Position numbers and translations under genes: made by a program. Shown here piece by piece: positions 8,021 through 17,342 of a stretch of 39,087 nt of DNA. The stretch's first letter is position 1; each line of letters begins with the position of its first letter. Origin of the DNA: CAUZSH01 sp963582935 (lineage in GTDB: Bacteria > Pseudomonadota > Gammaproteobacteria > Francisellales > Francisellaceae); assembly GCA_963582935.1 (NCBI GenBank), contig CAUZSH010000006.1:1-39087 (forward strand). The letters run 5' to 3'. Under the pieces are notes generated by a model. The model made no database searches. It was not told the origin of the DNA and saw only the letters and a program-made list of their open reading frames with translations.

Positions 8021-8438
8021 CAGTCACTAACCCCACATTGTCCACACCTGATTTTTGCAACAGCACCATGGCACTCACAACTTGCCCATAATTCGCATTT
8101 TTATCGCCCTTGACATACACTTGCTTTGTCTTGTCTTTTTGCAATGCTGAACGCACTTGAATCATTAAGTTTTGTGCTGAAATTGGGGTTTTTGCATCAT
8201 CCTGCGTGTTTAAAAAATATTCTCCCGACTGATTAACCGTAATAATCAAAGGTCGGTCAGAAGTGGGAGGGATTTTCTGGGCGGTTGCCTGTGGAAGATC
8301 AACTTTCACTCCTTGAGTTAGCATCGGCGTGGTAATCATAAAAATAATTAATAGCACTAACATCACATCAATATAAGGCACAACGTTAATGTCTACCATT
8401 GCTTTACGTTTTCGTTTTATTCTTGGTCTGAGCGCCAC
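7998..8438 (-). CDS. tolR: Tol-Pal system proton-channel protein TolR
   Basis: 146-residue member of the ExbD/TolR family, which with TolQ uses the proton gradient to energise TolA. A basic N-terminus leads into one membrane helix with the essential aspartate D24 (NVVPYIDVMLVLLIIF). The periplasmic C-terminal domain follows. Translation starts at a GTG (8438) about ten bases after AGGG; no ATG is closer to the conserved start. tolQ ends 14 bases upstream. Confidence 0.92.
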   Translation of the reverse strand: MALRPRIKRKRKAMVDINVVPYIDVMLVLLIIFMITTPMLTQGVKVDLPQATAQKIPPTSDRPLIITVNQSGEYFLNTQDDAKTPISAQNLMIQVRSALQKDKTKQVYVKGDKNANYGQVVSAMVLLQKSGVDNVGLVTDDATSKG

Positions 8439-8452
8439 TTTATCTATCCACC

Positions 8453-9115
8453 CTAACTATAGGCTTCACGGTGCAAAATGCCGCAAAATTCATCATGGAA
8501 ATTCTCATATTCTGAAAGTGTGGCATCCACTTGGCGTGTTAAACGATTATAAGCCACCACCGCGGGAATCGCCACAAATAACCCTAAGGCCGTTGCAATC
8601 AGTGCTTCCGCAATATGTGGCGCTACCATCGAAAGTGTGGCTTGCTCCACGCCTCCCAGCACGGTAAAGGAAGCCATAATGCCCCACACTGTGCCGAGCA
8701 AGCCAATATACGGTGCGACAGCTCCAATGGTGCCCAACATAGTTAACTGCTTTTCCAGCTGCTCTGTTTCTTTGGTCATTGAAACCCGCATCGCACGCTC
8801 TACACCATCCATTAACGCCTCACCTCGAAGCGTTGATTTTTGTCGTAAGCGCACAAATTCCTTAAAGCCATTATGAAATAAATGTGCAATACCTGATAGT
8901 TCATCTGGTTTCGCGCTTACAGAAGTATAAAGTTTAGACATGTCTATACCTGACCAGAAATCACTTTGAAAAGAACTCAACGCCCGTTTCGCTTCTTTTA
9001 AGACCATAAAACGTTGAATCATAATTGACCATGAATAAACAGAACACAGCAATAATATAAACATGATAATTTTTACAATAGGATCTGCATTTGCAATTAA
9101 CCCCCAGACTGACAT
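8453..9115 (-). CDS. tolQ: Tol-Pal system protein TolQ
   Basis: 220-residue ExbB/TolQ-family inner-membrane protein that forms the proton-conducting motor with TolR. Membrane helices lie near 10-30, about 120-145 and about 155-180. Conserved blocks include HNGFKEFVRLR, GTIGAVAPYIGLLGTVWGIM and APHIAEALIATALGLFVAIPAVVAYNRL. The open frame extends upstream to a TTG at 9169. The ATG at 9115 aligns with the known TolQ N-terminus, so it is used. No ybgC thioesterase gene precedes it; the operon starts at tolQ, after about 200 bases that separate it from the signalling operon downstream. Confidence 0.9.
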   Translation of the reverse strand: MSVWGLIANADPIVKIIMFILLLCSVYSWSIMIQRFMVLKEAKRALSSFQSDFWSGIDMSKLYTSVSAKPDELSGIAHLFHNGFKEFVRLRQKSTLRGEALMDGVERAMRVSMTKETEQLEKQLTMLGTIGAVAPYIGLLGTVWGIMASFTVLGGVEQATLSMVAPHIAEALIATALGLFVAIPAVVAYNRLTRQVDATLSEYENFHDEFCGILHREAYS

Positions 9116-9318
9116 ATCTGCGCCCAAAACCGACTCCTTATAGTGCTTATAGAACGTCCTAAAACTCAAATATATCAGGACTTCAAGCCTTACAAGATAA
9201 CACGATGGGTGCCAAAATTAAATCCATGATATGCCTTATTCCTTGAAAACCATGGTGTTTTCACCTGTAAAATAAATTTTTTCTATGCAGAGGCTAAAAA
9301 TCGATAGTTTGGATTGGG

Positions 9319-11031
9319 CTATGTGTTTTTCTGTAAACGTTCCTCAATCACCTCGGCCGTAATGGGTCGATCCAGATGGAAACCTTGTCCATACTGACAG
9401 TTATTTTCCTTCAATTTCTTAAGTTGATCCTCTGTTTCAATTCCTTCTGCCACCACTTCCAATCCAAATTGTTCCGCCATAAAGATAATAGATCGAATGA
9501 TCTTTATGGCATTTTCATCCTCAAACAAGCCCATCACAAAAGACTTATCAATCTTGACCATATCAATAGGTAATGAGTAAAGATGCTTCAATGAAGCATA
9601 TCCCGTACCAAAGTCATCAATGGCAATTCTCACTCCAATAGCACTTAAGCGTAACAGATTCTGAGAAACATCTGCGGTATGAATCACCACTGTTTCTGTT
9701 AGTTCAATCACAACCGTATGCGGGGGCAATTTATAATGTTCAATTAACATCTCTAGCAAATCAATAAATACATCATCCATCACCTGCGATGCTGAAACAT
9801 TTACTGAAATCGTTGAGTAGGTATTATTCACTTTCAACCACTGAGCATGTTGCGATAAAGCTTTCTCTAATACCCAATGACCGATAGGATTAATCAAACC
9901 CGTTTCCTCAGCCACCGGTAAAAACTTCTCAGGCAATAGCAACTCTCTGTCTTTATATCGCCAGCGAATCAATGACTCAGCACCAATAATCTGGCCCGTC
10001 TGTAACTCAAAAATGGGCTGATAAAGCAATATTAGTTCATCCATATCAACCGCTGAACGCATATTGCTTTCCATTTCTAGCTGTTGTGCCACTTTCTTGC
10101 CCAACGCATTGGTGTAGTAAGCCGCTGAGTTTTTTCCATAATGTTTTGCACGATACATGGCAATATCTGCATGTTTTAAAAGCTCCGTAGTGGAACTACC
10201 TGCTTCAGGATAGCAAGCAACACCAATACTAACGGTCACACTTACCTTACTCTCATGAAGCTCCACACCATGCTGAATGTTATCAATGATTTTACTTGCA
10301 ATTTTACCCGCAGAATCTTGATGATCTATGTCTCTTAGTAAAATGGCAAATTCATCTCCACCAAACCTTGCCAATATGTCCGAACCACGAATACTTTTTT
10401 CCAACAAAATAGCTACCTTTTTAAGTAACAAATCTCCAGCATCATGGCCCTGCTCATCATTAACTTTTTTGAAATCATCTAGGTCGATAAATAAAATAGC
10501 AAGTTTTTGCGATTGAGTGCTTGCCACTTCTATTTCTTGAAGCAGTATTTCTTCAAAAGAATAACGATTTAAAAGCCCGGTTAAATAATCATTCTTTGCG
10601 AGTTTCTCCAGCTCTTTTCGTTGCGCATCAACCGTTACCAATAAGCTCCCCTTCTCAATCATTTTAACAATACTCTGGTGAAGCGTATCTGAAGTCATCT
10701 GTGATTTAATTAAATAATCCAAAGCGCCTAATTTAATGGCTTGTGCCGCTAACTGTTCACTGCCTTGCCCAGTTAACATCAGCAGAGGAATATTTGCCAT
10801 TTTCTTGTGTTGCTTTAGTTGCCCTAAAAACTCCATACCATTCATCCCTGGCATTTCATAATCCAAAATTATGCAATCTGGTCGATCTTGCTGACAAATT
10901 TCCCATGCATCATTCGCCTCTGAAATTTCAGTCACATGATAACCAACACCATCCACTCGGGACAATAAACGTTGATACAAAATACGATCATCCTCATTAT
11001 CATCAATTAACAAAATTTTAATTTTTGTCAT
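9319..11031 (-). CDS. Response regulator with GGDEF and EAL domains (cyclic-di-GMP turnover)
   Basis: 570 residues in three domains. A receiver domain (about 5-125) has the phosphate-accepting aspartate at D57. A diguanylate cyclase domain (about 145-310) has an intact GGDEF at 224-228 and the product-inhibition site RGSD at 215-218. A phosphodiesterase domain (about 318-568) has ESLIRW (352-357), NVSA, ELTE, IDDFGTGYASL, KIDKSFV and EGIE. All motifs expected for both activities are present, so the net direction cannot be read from sequence. The ATG lies inside the preceding response-regulator gene (14-bp overlap). It is the last gene of a kinase-regulator operon, so the kinase at 13070 probably controls it through phosphotransfer. 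Confidence 0.92.
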   Translation of the reverse strand: MTKIKILLIDDNEDDRILYQRLLSRVDGVGYHVTEISEANDAWEICQQDRPDCIILDYEMPGMNGMEFLGQLKQHKKMANIPLLMLTGQGSEQLAAQAIKLGALDYLIKSQMTSDTLHQSIVKMIEKGSLLVTVDAQRKELEKLAKNDYLTGLLNRYSFEEILLQEIEVASTQSQKLAILFIDLDDFKKVNDEQGHDAGDLLLKKVAILLEKSIRGSDILARFGGDEFAILLRDIDHQDSAGKIASKIIDNIQHGVELHESKVSVTVSIGVACYPEAGSSTTELLKHADIAMYRAKHYGKNSAAYYTNALGKKVAQQLEMESNMRSAVDMDELILLYQPIFELQTGQIIGAESLIRWRYKDRELLLPEKFLPVAEETGLINPIGHWVLEKALSQHAQWLKVNNTYSTISVNVSASQVMDDVFIDLLEMLIEHYKLPPHTVVIELTETVVIHTADVSQNLLRLSAIGVRIAIDDFGTGYASLKHLYSLPIDMVKIDKSFVMGLFEDENAIKIIRSIIFMAEQFGLEVVAEGIETEDQLKKLKENNCQYGQGFHLDRPITAEVIEERLQKNT

Positions 11032-11479
11032 TGTACTGCCCCCCTTTGGGCGTCAAAGCAACTTCTAGCCAAAATAATTTTATCTGTTCGATGGCAACCA
11101 TATAATTATCAAACCCTATGGGTTTTTGAACATAGCTATTCGCACCATAATGATAACATTTTTCAATATCCATCGAATCACTTGAAGTGGTCATCACAAT
11201 CACAGGAATATCCATCAACCTCTCATCCGCTTTCAAAATCGATAAAACCTCCTTCCCATCAGTGCCTGGTAAATTCAAATCCAATAAAATAATATCCGGT
11301 CTAGGAGCTGTCTTAGAGCACTCAAATGCACCTCTGTGATAGAGATAGTCCAAAGCAATATCACCATCTTCACACCGTTTAATCATGACCTTTATGCCTG
11401 ACTTCCTTAATGCTCGAATGGTAATACTGTAATCATCATCATTATCTTCCACAATTAAAATTAAATGCTCATCTATCAA
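11018..11479 (-). CDS. Single-domain response regulator, Rcp1-like
   Basis: 153 residues, essentially one receiver domain. Acidic residues EDNDDD lie near position 11, the phospho-acceptor is D67 in ILLDLNLPG, T/S is in VMTTSS, and the conserved lysine is in YVQKPIG. There is no output domain. Such regulators usually relay phosphate or act by binding partners. The start is a TTG at 11479; it is supported by GGAGG six bases upstream and by the lack of any ATG before residue 32. It overlaps the end of the kinase gene by 11 bp and the start of the GGDEF-EAL gene by 14 bp. Confidence 0.88.
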   Translation of the reverse strand: MIDEHLILIVEDNDDDYSITIRALRKSGIKVMIKRCEDGDIALDYLYHRGAFECSKTAPRPDIILLDLNLPGTDGKEVLSILKADERLMDIPVIVMTTSSDSMDIEKCYHYGANSYVQKPIGFDNYMVAIEQIKLFWLEVALTPKGGQYNDKN

Positions 11480-13070
11480 TGCTCGCCTCCCCTAATATAA
11501 AATAAAAGGTTGACCCTTCGTCTTCTTTAGAAGATACCCATACACGCCCATTGTGGCGTTCAATAATTTTCTTTGCGATGGTTAACCCTGAACCGGTTCC
11601 ACCCCCAAATTTATCTTTTGCATGTAAGCGTTTAAATATCCCAAAAATTTTTTCTTGGTGCTTTTCAGGGATGCCAATACCATTGTCTGAAATATACAAT
11701 GCAGTCACTTCACGCATCCCAATATTTTCATCTTCTAACTTCATTTTCCGACAACCTATCTCAATCCAACGCTGTGTTTTATCATTATATTTAATTGAAT
11801 TAGAAATAAAATTCATAAAGACTTCATGAATTCGCGTTTTATCACAAACCACCGTTGGTAAGTCGTGATCAAACCGTATCTCAATATTGTCCATCTTCAA
11901 ACGGGCACTCAACAACTCTAAAACACTCTCCACTACTTTATTAAGGTCACATTTTTGTGTCGCCAGCGCCACACGTCCTACTCGAGAATACGTCAATAGA
12001 TCATCTATCAACATTTGCATTCTCTCTCCCAAACGCACCAATGATGCCAACATTTTACGCCCTTCATCATCGAGCTTATCATCATAGTCTTCTTGAAGAA
12101 ATTGCGCGTAGCTTTGTACGCCTCTTAAAGGTTCACGTAAATCATGAGAGGCAATATAAGCAAACTCATCTAACTCTCGATTGCTTTCTTCTAGGACATA
12201 AGCTTGTTGAGAAATAAATAATCGATGCAATTTTTCACTTTTGTGTATCCCCACATAATCCAAGACCAATGCAACAAAAGGCACGATATAAGCAATAATT
12301 TTTATAAACTGCGCAATATTAAAATAACCGTCAAATACCGTGTCAGATCCAAAAACCATATAGCTCTCAGCCATAATTTGAACAAATGCCATTAAAATTA
12401 AGGCATAGGTAAATGAGCTTCGATGAATTTTATACAACCAAGGATATAAAAAAGTTAAGCACACCAGATATAACACCAATGCGGTTGCATCATAAGGATG
12501 TACAATAAAACCACCGTCATCCACCACATTAAAAGCAACACCTAAGCTATAAACATAATAAGTTAATGCAAAAGCCGTCACTGCCGCTGCCACCAGCAAC
12601 AACACCAGTGTTTGCTCTGATAATCGTTGATGACGCCATCCACGATGCATCACAAAAAAAACACTAAAGGTCATAATGAAGGCATTAAATATTCGTCCTG
12701 TTGACCAAATTGTTGAAATGAGTTCTGGGTTATCTGCATTGAAAATAAGACGATCTGCTGCCAAAACGCTAAATGCATCCATCATGCCTGAAAAGAACAA
12801 CGCCACACAAATAATCGGAATGGCAATATCTTTCATCATTTGATAATGCACAAAAGCAAGTACCACCGTCATCACTGCCACACAAAAAGCGGACCACTCA
12901 AGGATAGTATGAATAAATGCACCTGACAATGCATCATGACTACCAAAATCAACCCCTGCAAGTATTAATACCCAAGGAAGCAAACAGACAAACAATACCG
13001 AAAACACCATCGATTTTGGCAACCGTTCTGATAACCAATGTTTTGTTTTTTCCTCCACAGACACAGTCAT
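11469..13070 (-). CDS. Membrane-bound sensor histidine kinase
   Basis: 533 residues. The N-terminal half holds about eight hydrophobic segments (to about residue 275), resembling integral sensor domains of the MASE3 type. A short coiled coil leads into HisKA with the phospho-accepting histidine H309 in ASHDLREPLRGV. The HATPase domain contains NSIKYND, DNGIGIP, GTGSGLTIAKKI and GSTFYF. This kinase type, with DLREPLRGV, commonly pairs with Rcp1-like regulators, which is what follows. The frame could begin at an ATG at 13088, but the ATG at 13070 has AGGG upstream and is preferred. The ligand is unknown. Confidence 0.88.
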   Translation of the reverse strand: MTVSVEEKTKHWLSERLPKSMVFSVLFVCLLPWVLILAGVDFGSHDALSGAFIHTILEWSAFCVAVMTVVLAFVHYQMMKDIAIPIICVALFFSGMMDAFSVLAADRLIFNADNPELISTIWSTGRIFNAFIMTFSVFFVMHRGWRHQRLSEQTLVLLLVAAAVTAFALTYYVYSLGVAFNVVDDGGFIVHPYDATALVLYLVCLTFLYPWLYKIHRSSFTYALILMAFVQIMAESYMVFGSDTVFDGYFNIAQFIKIIAYIVPFVALVLDYVGIHKSEKLHRLFISQQAYVLEESNRELDEFAYIASHDLREPLRGVQSYAQFLQEDYDDKLDDEGRKMLASLVRLGERMQMLIDDLLTYSRVGRVALATQKCDLNKVVESVLELLSARLKMDNIEIRFDHDLPTVVCDKTRIHEVFMNFISNSIKYNDKTQRWIEIGCRKMKLEDENIGMREVTALYISDNGIGIPEKHQEKIFGIFKRLHAKDKFGGGTGSGLTIAKKIIERHNGRVWVSSKEDEGSTFYFILGEASIDR

Positions 13071-13088
13071 GAAAATCAACCCTATCAT

Positions 13089-13504
13089 TATTCTTGTACA
13101 CTATCCTTTAGTTATAGTTCATTCAGGGCAATTTAATCTAAATCAAAGTTTTATTTTTTTATAAACTAGCTCGGACCTCACTTTATCGGCTTGGAAAATT
13201 GGAGAAATACAGGCCGTAATAATGAAAGGGTCATAAATTTATGATTATGAAACATTGCATCGTAATAAGTGTGAATTAGTATTGTAAGTAATGACTTCAT
13301 TTTGGCTCTTTCCATACCAACAGGAAAGTGGAAAGAGTCCTTTTCCATTGTAATTATGACTCACCATTTTATTTCCATTTACGCTGGTGCAAAACCATGC
13401 ACTTTAGTGGAACAAAGCCATAACTACTTCCAACCAGTAATTGCTTTGTAAAAGCGTAAAAATTTCCTACAATACTCATCTCATTGATATACTATTTTTA
13501 CCCT
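13089..13504. other. Gene-free interval rich in inverted repeats
   Basis: About 400 bases between the divergent kinase and bioC genes contain no credible reading frame. Three inverted repeats are seen. CTCTTTCCA (13306-13314) pairs with TGGAAAGAG (13329-13337) and is followed by TTTT. GTGCA/TGCAC surrounds AAACCA near 13387-13402. ACAAAGC (13412-13418) pairs with GCTTTGT (13443-13449). The interval must contain promoters for both flanking operons. A TATACT at 13488-13493 may be the bioC -10 box. Confidence 0.5.
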
Positions 13505-14377
13505 ATGATAGATTATAATCGTTACCAACAAAGCTTTCGAGCAACGACATCCCCTTCATTTATAGAATCTGAGATAAATGAGCGCTTGTTAGAAAAACTA
13601 GACTTTATTCATATCGAACCTGAGTCTATCCTTGATTTAGGGTGTGGTGCAGGTTTTGGTTTGTCCCTCCTGCAGCAACGATTTCCAAAAAGCAATATCA
13701 AAGGAATGGATATCAACGCCAAAACACTTGCGCATGTTGCTAGAAATTTACCTTTCAAAAAACAAGAGCTCACTTGTACTGACTTCAATGCACCATTGCC
13801 TTACCCTGCACACAGCTTTGATCTTATCATTGCAAACTTTTCACTCCAGGGCGCTAAAAATATTTACGACCTACTCAAAGCACTGTTTGAAATATTGAAG
13901 CCCAATGGCATATTACTTTTTTCCATGCTTGCTGAAGAGTCTTTAAAGGAATTTAGAGCCAGCTGGGAACACATTGATCAATACTGCCATCACAACCCCT
14001 TTATATCTGCCAAAGACATGTCAAATATTCTGCAGCATTCTCTTTTCAATGATACGGTTTTAGACTGTGAGGAAATTACCCTTGAATACAGCTCAGTTCA
14101 CAACGCAATCAAAGATATACAACATTTTAATGAGCCTTTATCATTGAAAAATATGCGCACCACTCTAACAGGGAAACAGCGTTGGCAAGCCTTTGAGCAC
14201 CAATGGAGGGTACTTTTTCAACAAAAAGACGGAAAAATACCCAGTTCTTATCATATAATGTATGGTCACGCTTGCAAACCAGAAAAATCCCAGCTAAAAC
14301 TAGAGCAGAATAATGAAGCAAAATTTAGCCTAGCAGAAATATCTGCCTATTTAAAACAAGGGACAAAACCAACGTAA
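13505..14377 (+). CDS. bioC: Malonyl-ACP O-methyltransferase BioC-like
   Basis: 290-residue SAM-dependent class I methyltransferase. The SAM motif DLGCGAGFG lies at 44-52. The C-terminal half follows the BioC pattern closely: NGILLFSML, SLKEFRASW, a block near HNPFISAKDM, then the LTGK..WQAFEHQW stretch and SYHIMYGHA. BioC methylates malonyl-ACP to start pimeloyl (biotin) synthesis. No other biotin gene is in the window. A TTG at 13484 extends the frame by seven codons, but the ATG at 13505 fits the family better. There is no Shine-Dalgarno sequence, and a possible -10 box lies only 11 bases upstream of the ATG. The next gene starts three bases after the stop. A general methyltransferase is the alternative reading. 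Confidence 0.8.
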   Translation: MIDYNRYQQSFRATTSPSFIESEINERLLEKLDFIHIEPESILDLGCGAGFGLSLLQQRFPKSNIKGMDINAKTLAHVARNLPFKKQELTCTDFNAPLPYPAHSFDLIIANFSLQGAKNIYDLLKALFEILKPNGILLFSMLAEESLKEFRASWEHIDQYCHHNPFISAKDMSNILQHSLFNDTVLDCEEITLEYSSVHNAIKDIQHFNEPLSLKNMRTTLTGKQRWQAFEHQWRVLFQQKDGKIPSSYHIMYGHACKPEKSQLKLEQNNEAKFSLAEISAYLKQGTKPT

Positions 14378-14380
14378 AAC

Positions 14381-15070
14381 ATGAGCACAGAAACTCTTTC
14401 ACCCAAAGCAACCGTCATTTTTGACTTTGACTCAACCCTGATTCAGGATGAATCTCTGGAAGTGATCTTAGCCAATAAGCTTGAGGATGCTCCTGAAAAA
14501 GTGACACAAATTTCAGATATCACTGAAAAAGGCATGAATGGTGAACTGGGATTTTTTGAGTCTTTAACCCAACGCATGGAAATTGTCCTGCCTCACCGCA
14601 ATGATATTCAAAATTTTGCGAGAAACCATTGCCCCAGCGCTTTTTCCAATGGCATACCTGAACTCATTAGAGCACTACATAAGAATAACGTAGATGTCTG
14701 GATATTAAGTGGTGGATTTGAAGATGCCATACAGCCTTTTGCTTACTATCTCAACATTCCACAAGAGAAGGTACATGCTGTACAAGTTCATTGGTATCAA
14801 GACGGGTATTTTAAAAGCTTAAACAAAGACAATAGTTTTGCAATTTCTAAACTTGCAGGCGCTGTTGAATTACACAGACAATGGCATTCACCAACGGTGA
14901 TTGTGGGTGATGGGTTTACGGATTATATGCTATACAAAGAAGGATTAGCCGATCATTTCATCGCTTATACCGAACATGCTTCACGCGAAAAAGTAAATGA
15001 AGTTGCCACACACAGTGCAGCTTCTGCGCAAGAACTCAGTTTAAAGCTAAAAGAATTGCTGCATTTATAA
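14381..15070 (+). CDS. HAD-IB phosphatase, phosphoserine phosphatase-like
   Basis: 229-residue haloacid-dehalogenase hydrolase of the SerB type. Motif I is DFDSTLIQDES (15-25) with the nucleophilic aspartate, motif II is LSGGF, and motif IV is VGDGFTDYMLY. The cap region TEKGMNGELGFFESLTQRM matches the substrate-lid region of SerB. Phosphoserine phosphatase makes serine from 3-phosphoserine. Other HAD-IB enzymes act on related phosphomonoesters, so the substrate is inferred. It lies three bases after bioC and overlaps the convergent TerC-like gene by six bases. Confidence 0.8.
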   Translation: MSTETLSPKATVIFDFDSTLIQDESLEVILANKLEDAPEKVTQISDITEKGMNGELGFFESLTQRMEIVLPHRNDIQNFARNHCPSAFSNGIPELIRALHKNNVDVWILSGGFEDAIQPFAYYLNIPQEKVHAVQVHWYQDGYFKSLNKDNSFAISKLAGAVELHRQWHSPTVIVGDGFTDYMLYKEGLADHFIAYTEHASREKVNEVATHSAASAQELSLKLKELLHL

Positions 15071-16093
15071 GTCTAAGTCTTTCTTATTTTGAATCGTAGA
15101 GTGAATAAAGGCAACAATAATCAATCCAATTCCCACGCCACCGGTAAGCCACTCAGGAACATGACCACTGATCTTCACAAACATCACCACACCTAGAAAC
15201 CCAATGGCATAATGCGCGCCATGTTCTAAATATTGAAACTTCGACAGTGTTTTCTTTTCCACAAAAAAAATCGTTAAAGAACGCACAAACATCGCTCCAA
15301 TTCCTAGACCAATCATAATCATCAAAATATCAGTGGTAATCGCAAAAGCACCAATCACCCCATCAAAACTAAAGGATGCATCTAGCACCTCCAAATAAAT
15401 AAAGCCCATCAAACCATTGCGCACCAGCTGGCCACTAGAGCTACCCGCACTACTCATAAAATGATTCATCGCGTGTAAGCATTCGTGCACTAATATGCCA
15501 ATTATAAAAGCCAATCCAACTTCATAGCCCAACCCCATCGCCTCCTGCGCATGATAGGCCACATAGGCTCCCACCATCAAGGCAATAAAAATATGCGCGC
15601 CATTTAACTCTGAGATTTTTTTAAACAAACGGGATCCTTCTATCCAGGGAATCCACTGCACTTCTGGCGGATCAATCAGAAAAAATCGTAAAAATACCAT
15701 AAATAAAAAGCTCCCACCAAAGGCACTAATCATGGGGAAGCCTTCCATTAAGGCATGGTGATAGGCTTCTGGATCATTTAAGGCAACATTCAATACCTGT
15801 GTAAATCCCATATCTGTGGTGACATCGACCAAAAAAATAGGGAAAACCAAACGCATACCAAAAACGGCTATCGGCAGCCCTATCCAAATAAAAATCTTCT
15901 GCCAAAACTGAGGCATTTGCGCCAGCACTTTTGCATTCACCACAGCATTATCAAAACTCAGAGAAATTTCCAATAAAGCCAAAATAATCACCAAATACAG
16001 TGCCGTCCAAATATTACCACTCACATACATGGCAAGGATGACACCTGCTATCGTCACAAAAATAGAGCCATAAAAATATTTTAGATTTTTCAC
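15065..16093 (-). CDS. TerC-like DUF475 integral membrane protein
   Basis: 342 residues with about nine hydrophobic segments. The conserved block SLSFDNAVVNAKVLAQMPQF (47-66) and a second acidic membrane motif, LDASFSFDGVIGAFA, are typical of the DUF475/TerC superfamily, whose acidic membrane residues suggest metal-ion transport. The start is a GTG at 16093 with a weak purine-rich stretch upstream. No tellurium or stress operon is adjacent. It converges on the SerB-like gene and diverges from the DUF3301 gene. The precise function is not known. Confidence 0.85.
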   Translation of the reverse strand: MKNLKYFYGSIFVTIAGVILAMYVSGNIWTALYLVIILALLEISLSFDNAVVNAKVLAQMPQFWQKIFIWIGLPIAVFGMRLVFPIFLVDVTTDMGFTQVLNVALNDPEAYHHALMEGFPMISAFGGSFLFMVFLRFFLIDPPEVQWIPWIEGSRLFKKISELNGAHIFIALMVGAYVAYHAQEAMGLGYEVGLAFIIGILVHECLHAMNHFMSSAGSSSGQLVRNGLMGFIYLEVLDASFSFDGVIGAFAITTDILMIMIGLGIGAMFVRSLTIFFVEKKTLSKFQYLEHGAHYAIGFLGVVMFVKISGHVPEWLTGGVGIGLIIVAFIHSTIQNKKDLDL

Positions 16094-16149
16094 TTCTTGA
16101 ATTCCAACCGCTATACATCAGTGCATAATATAATTAAACTTAGACTAAT

Positions 16150-16611
16150 ATGCCATCATTAAGTAGTAATAAAGCAATGTGGAATACCACCATCGTCATC
16201 CTCGTGATCCTTTTTATTGTCATCCTAATATGGCGATCAAACCTTCGAGCACGCGAACAGGCCATTTACATCGCCAAACAGACCTGCAAGAAAATTAACG
16301 TTCAGCTATTAGATGACACCGTTGCCCTCAAAAAAACACGTCTAACCAGAAGTGATAGTGGTAGTATTTGTTGGTTACGCAATTATGAATTCGAATACTC
16401 CACCAATGATATTGATCGCAACCTTTGTACCATTCAACTGAAAGGCTATCAATTAGTACAAGTTTTTTACGATGAAAAACAGCACACCACCATTGTTTCA
16501 GAAAATACAAATAGTGCCGCCCAAAACAATGACAAACCAAGCTACTCAAATAATGTGATTAATTTCACTCAATACAAAGATAAAAATACACCGCCAAAGG
16601 ATGAACAATGA
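16150..16611 (+). CDS. DUF3301 membrane-anchored protein
   Basis: 153 residues with one N-terminal membrane helix (about 12-28, TTIVILVILFIVILIW). A basic soluble region follows and contains VQLLDDTVALKKTRL, the hallmark of the DUF3301 family of gammaproteobacteria. A polar tail rich in Asn, Lys and Thr ends the protein. The function is unknown. It is the first gene of a three-gene operon: its TGA overlaps the ATG of the GST-like gene in ATGA, so translation is probably coupled. Confidence 0.8.
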   Translation: MPSLSSNKAMWNTTIVILVILFIVILIWRSNLRAREQAIYIAKQTCKKINVQLLDDTVALKKTRLTRSDSGSICWLRNYEFEYSTNDIDRNLCTIQLKGYQLVQVFYDEKQHTTIVSENTNSAAQNNDKPSYSNNVINFTQYKDKNTPPKDEQ

Positions 16612-17342
16612 TTACCCTTCATCAATTTCCAAGCTGTTTTGATATTCCGAATGCCAGCCCGTTTTGCATGAAACTTGAAAGCTATCTAAAGGCCATGTCA
16701 TTACCCTATGCAACCGCCAAAGGTTTTGACCCACGGAAATCACCAACAGGTAAAGTGCCTTATATTGAACTTGATCATGACACCATTGCAGACAGTCACT
16801 TTATTATCCGCAAGCTTGAATCAACCGTTGATACTCCCATGCAGAATGGTTTAAATTCACGTCAACAAGCAGAAACTGTCGCTTTTATGCGACTTCTTGA
16901 AGAACACCTATATTGGGTGATTGTTTATTCCAGATGGATAGATGAAGCTGGGTTCACATTATGGTGTAACGGCTTCCAAAAAGCCATGGGTATCCCTGCT
17001 TTAGCCTTTAAATTCATTATCAAAGGCATCCGTAAAGATGTCACCAAACAGCTTCATGGACATGGAATGGGGCGACATACCCAAGCAGAGATTTATCAAT
17101 TAGGTTGTGATGATATTGACGCACTGGCTGATTTTCTCGCGGAAAAACCATACTTTTACAATGATAGGTCAACATTATTGGATCACTGTTTATATGCCCA
17201 TATTTGTGGCATTCTGAGTATGCCTTGGGAGTACCCATTGAAAACACACACGTTAAAAAAGCAAAACCTTGTAGATCACTACCACCGCATGATGCAACAA
17301 TTTTTCCCTGAATTTGTCAAAGAGGATATAGCACATGGTTAA
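16608..17342 (+). CDS. Glutathione S-transferase-like (metaxin/FAXC-type) protein
   Basis: 244 residues with a thioredoxin-like N-terminal domain (1-80; FPSCFDIPNASPFCMKLESYL, then GKVPYIEL and ADSHFIIRKLE) and an all-helical C-terminal domain ending in the conserved DHCLYAHICGIL block. The layout is that of the GST superfamily branch that includes metaxins and FAXC. Glutathione use is not established for this branch. It overlaps the DUF3301 gene by four bases and pheA by eight. Confidence 0.8.
   Translation: MITLHQFPSCFDIPNASPFCMKLESYLKAMSLPYATAKGFDPRKSPTGKVPYIELDHDTIADSHFIIRKLESTVDTPMQNGLNSRQQAETVAFMRLLEEHLYWVIVYSRWIDEAGFTLWCNGFQKAMGIPALAFKFIIKGIRKDVTKQLHGHGMGRHTQAEIYQLGCDDIDALADFLAEKPYFYNDRSTLLDHCLYAHICGILSMPWEYPLKTHTLKKQNLVDHYHRMMQQFFPEFVKEDIAHG

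Noticed and set aside
9220..9275. Inverted repeat GAAAAC...GTTTTC between tolQ and the GGDEF-EAL gene as a terminator
   Set aside because: Only six pairs, and the T run is not directly adjacent. It is too weak to call.
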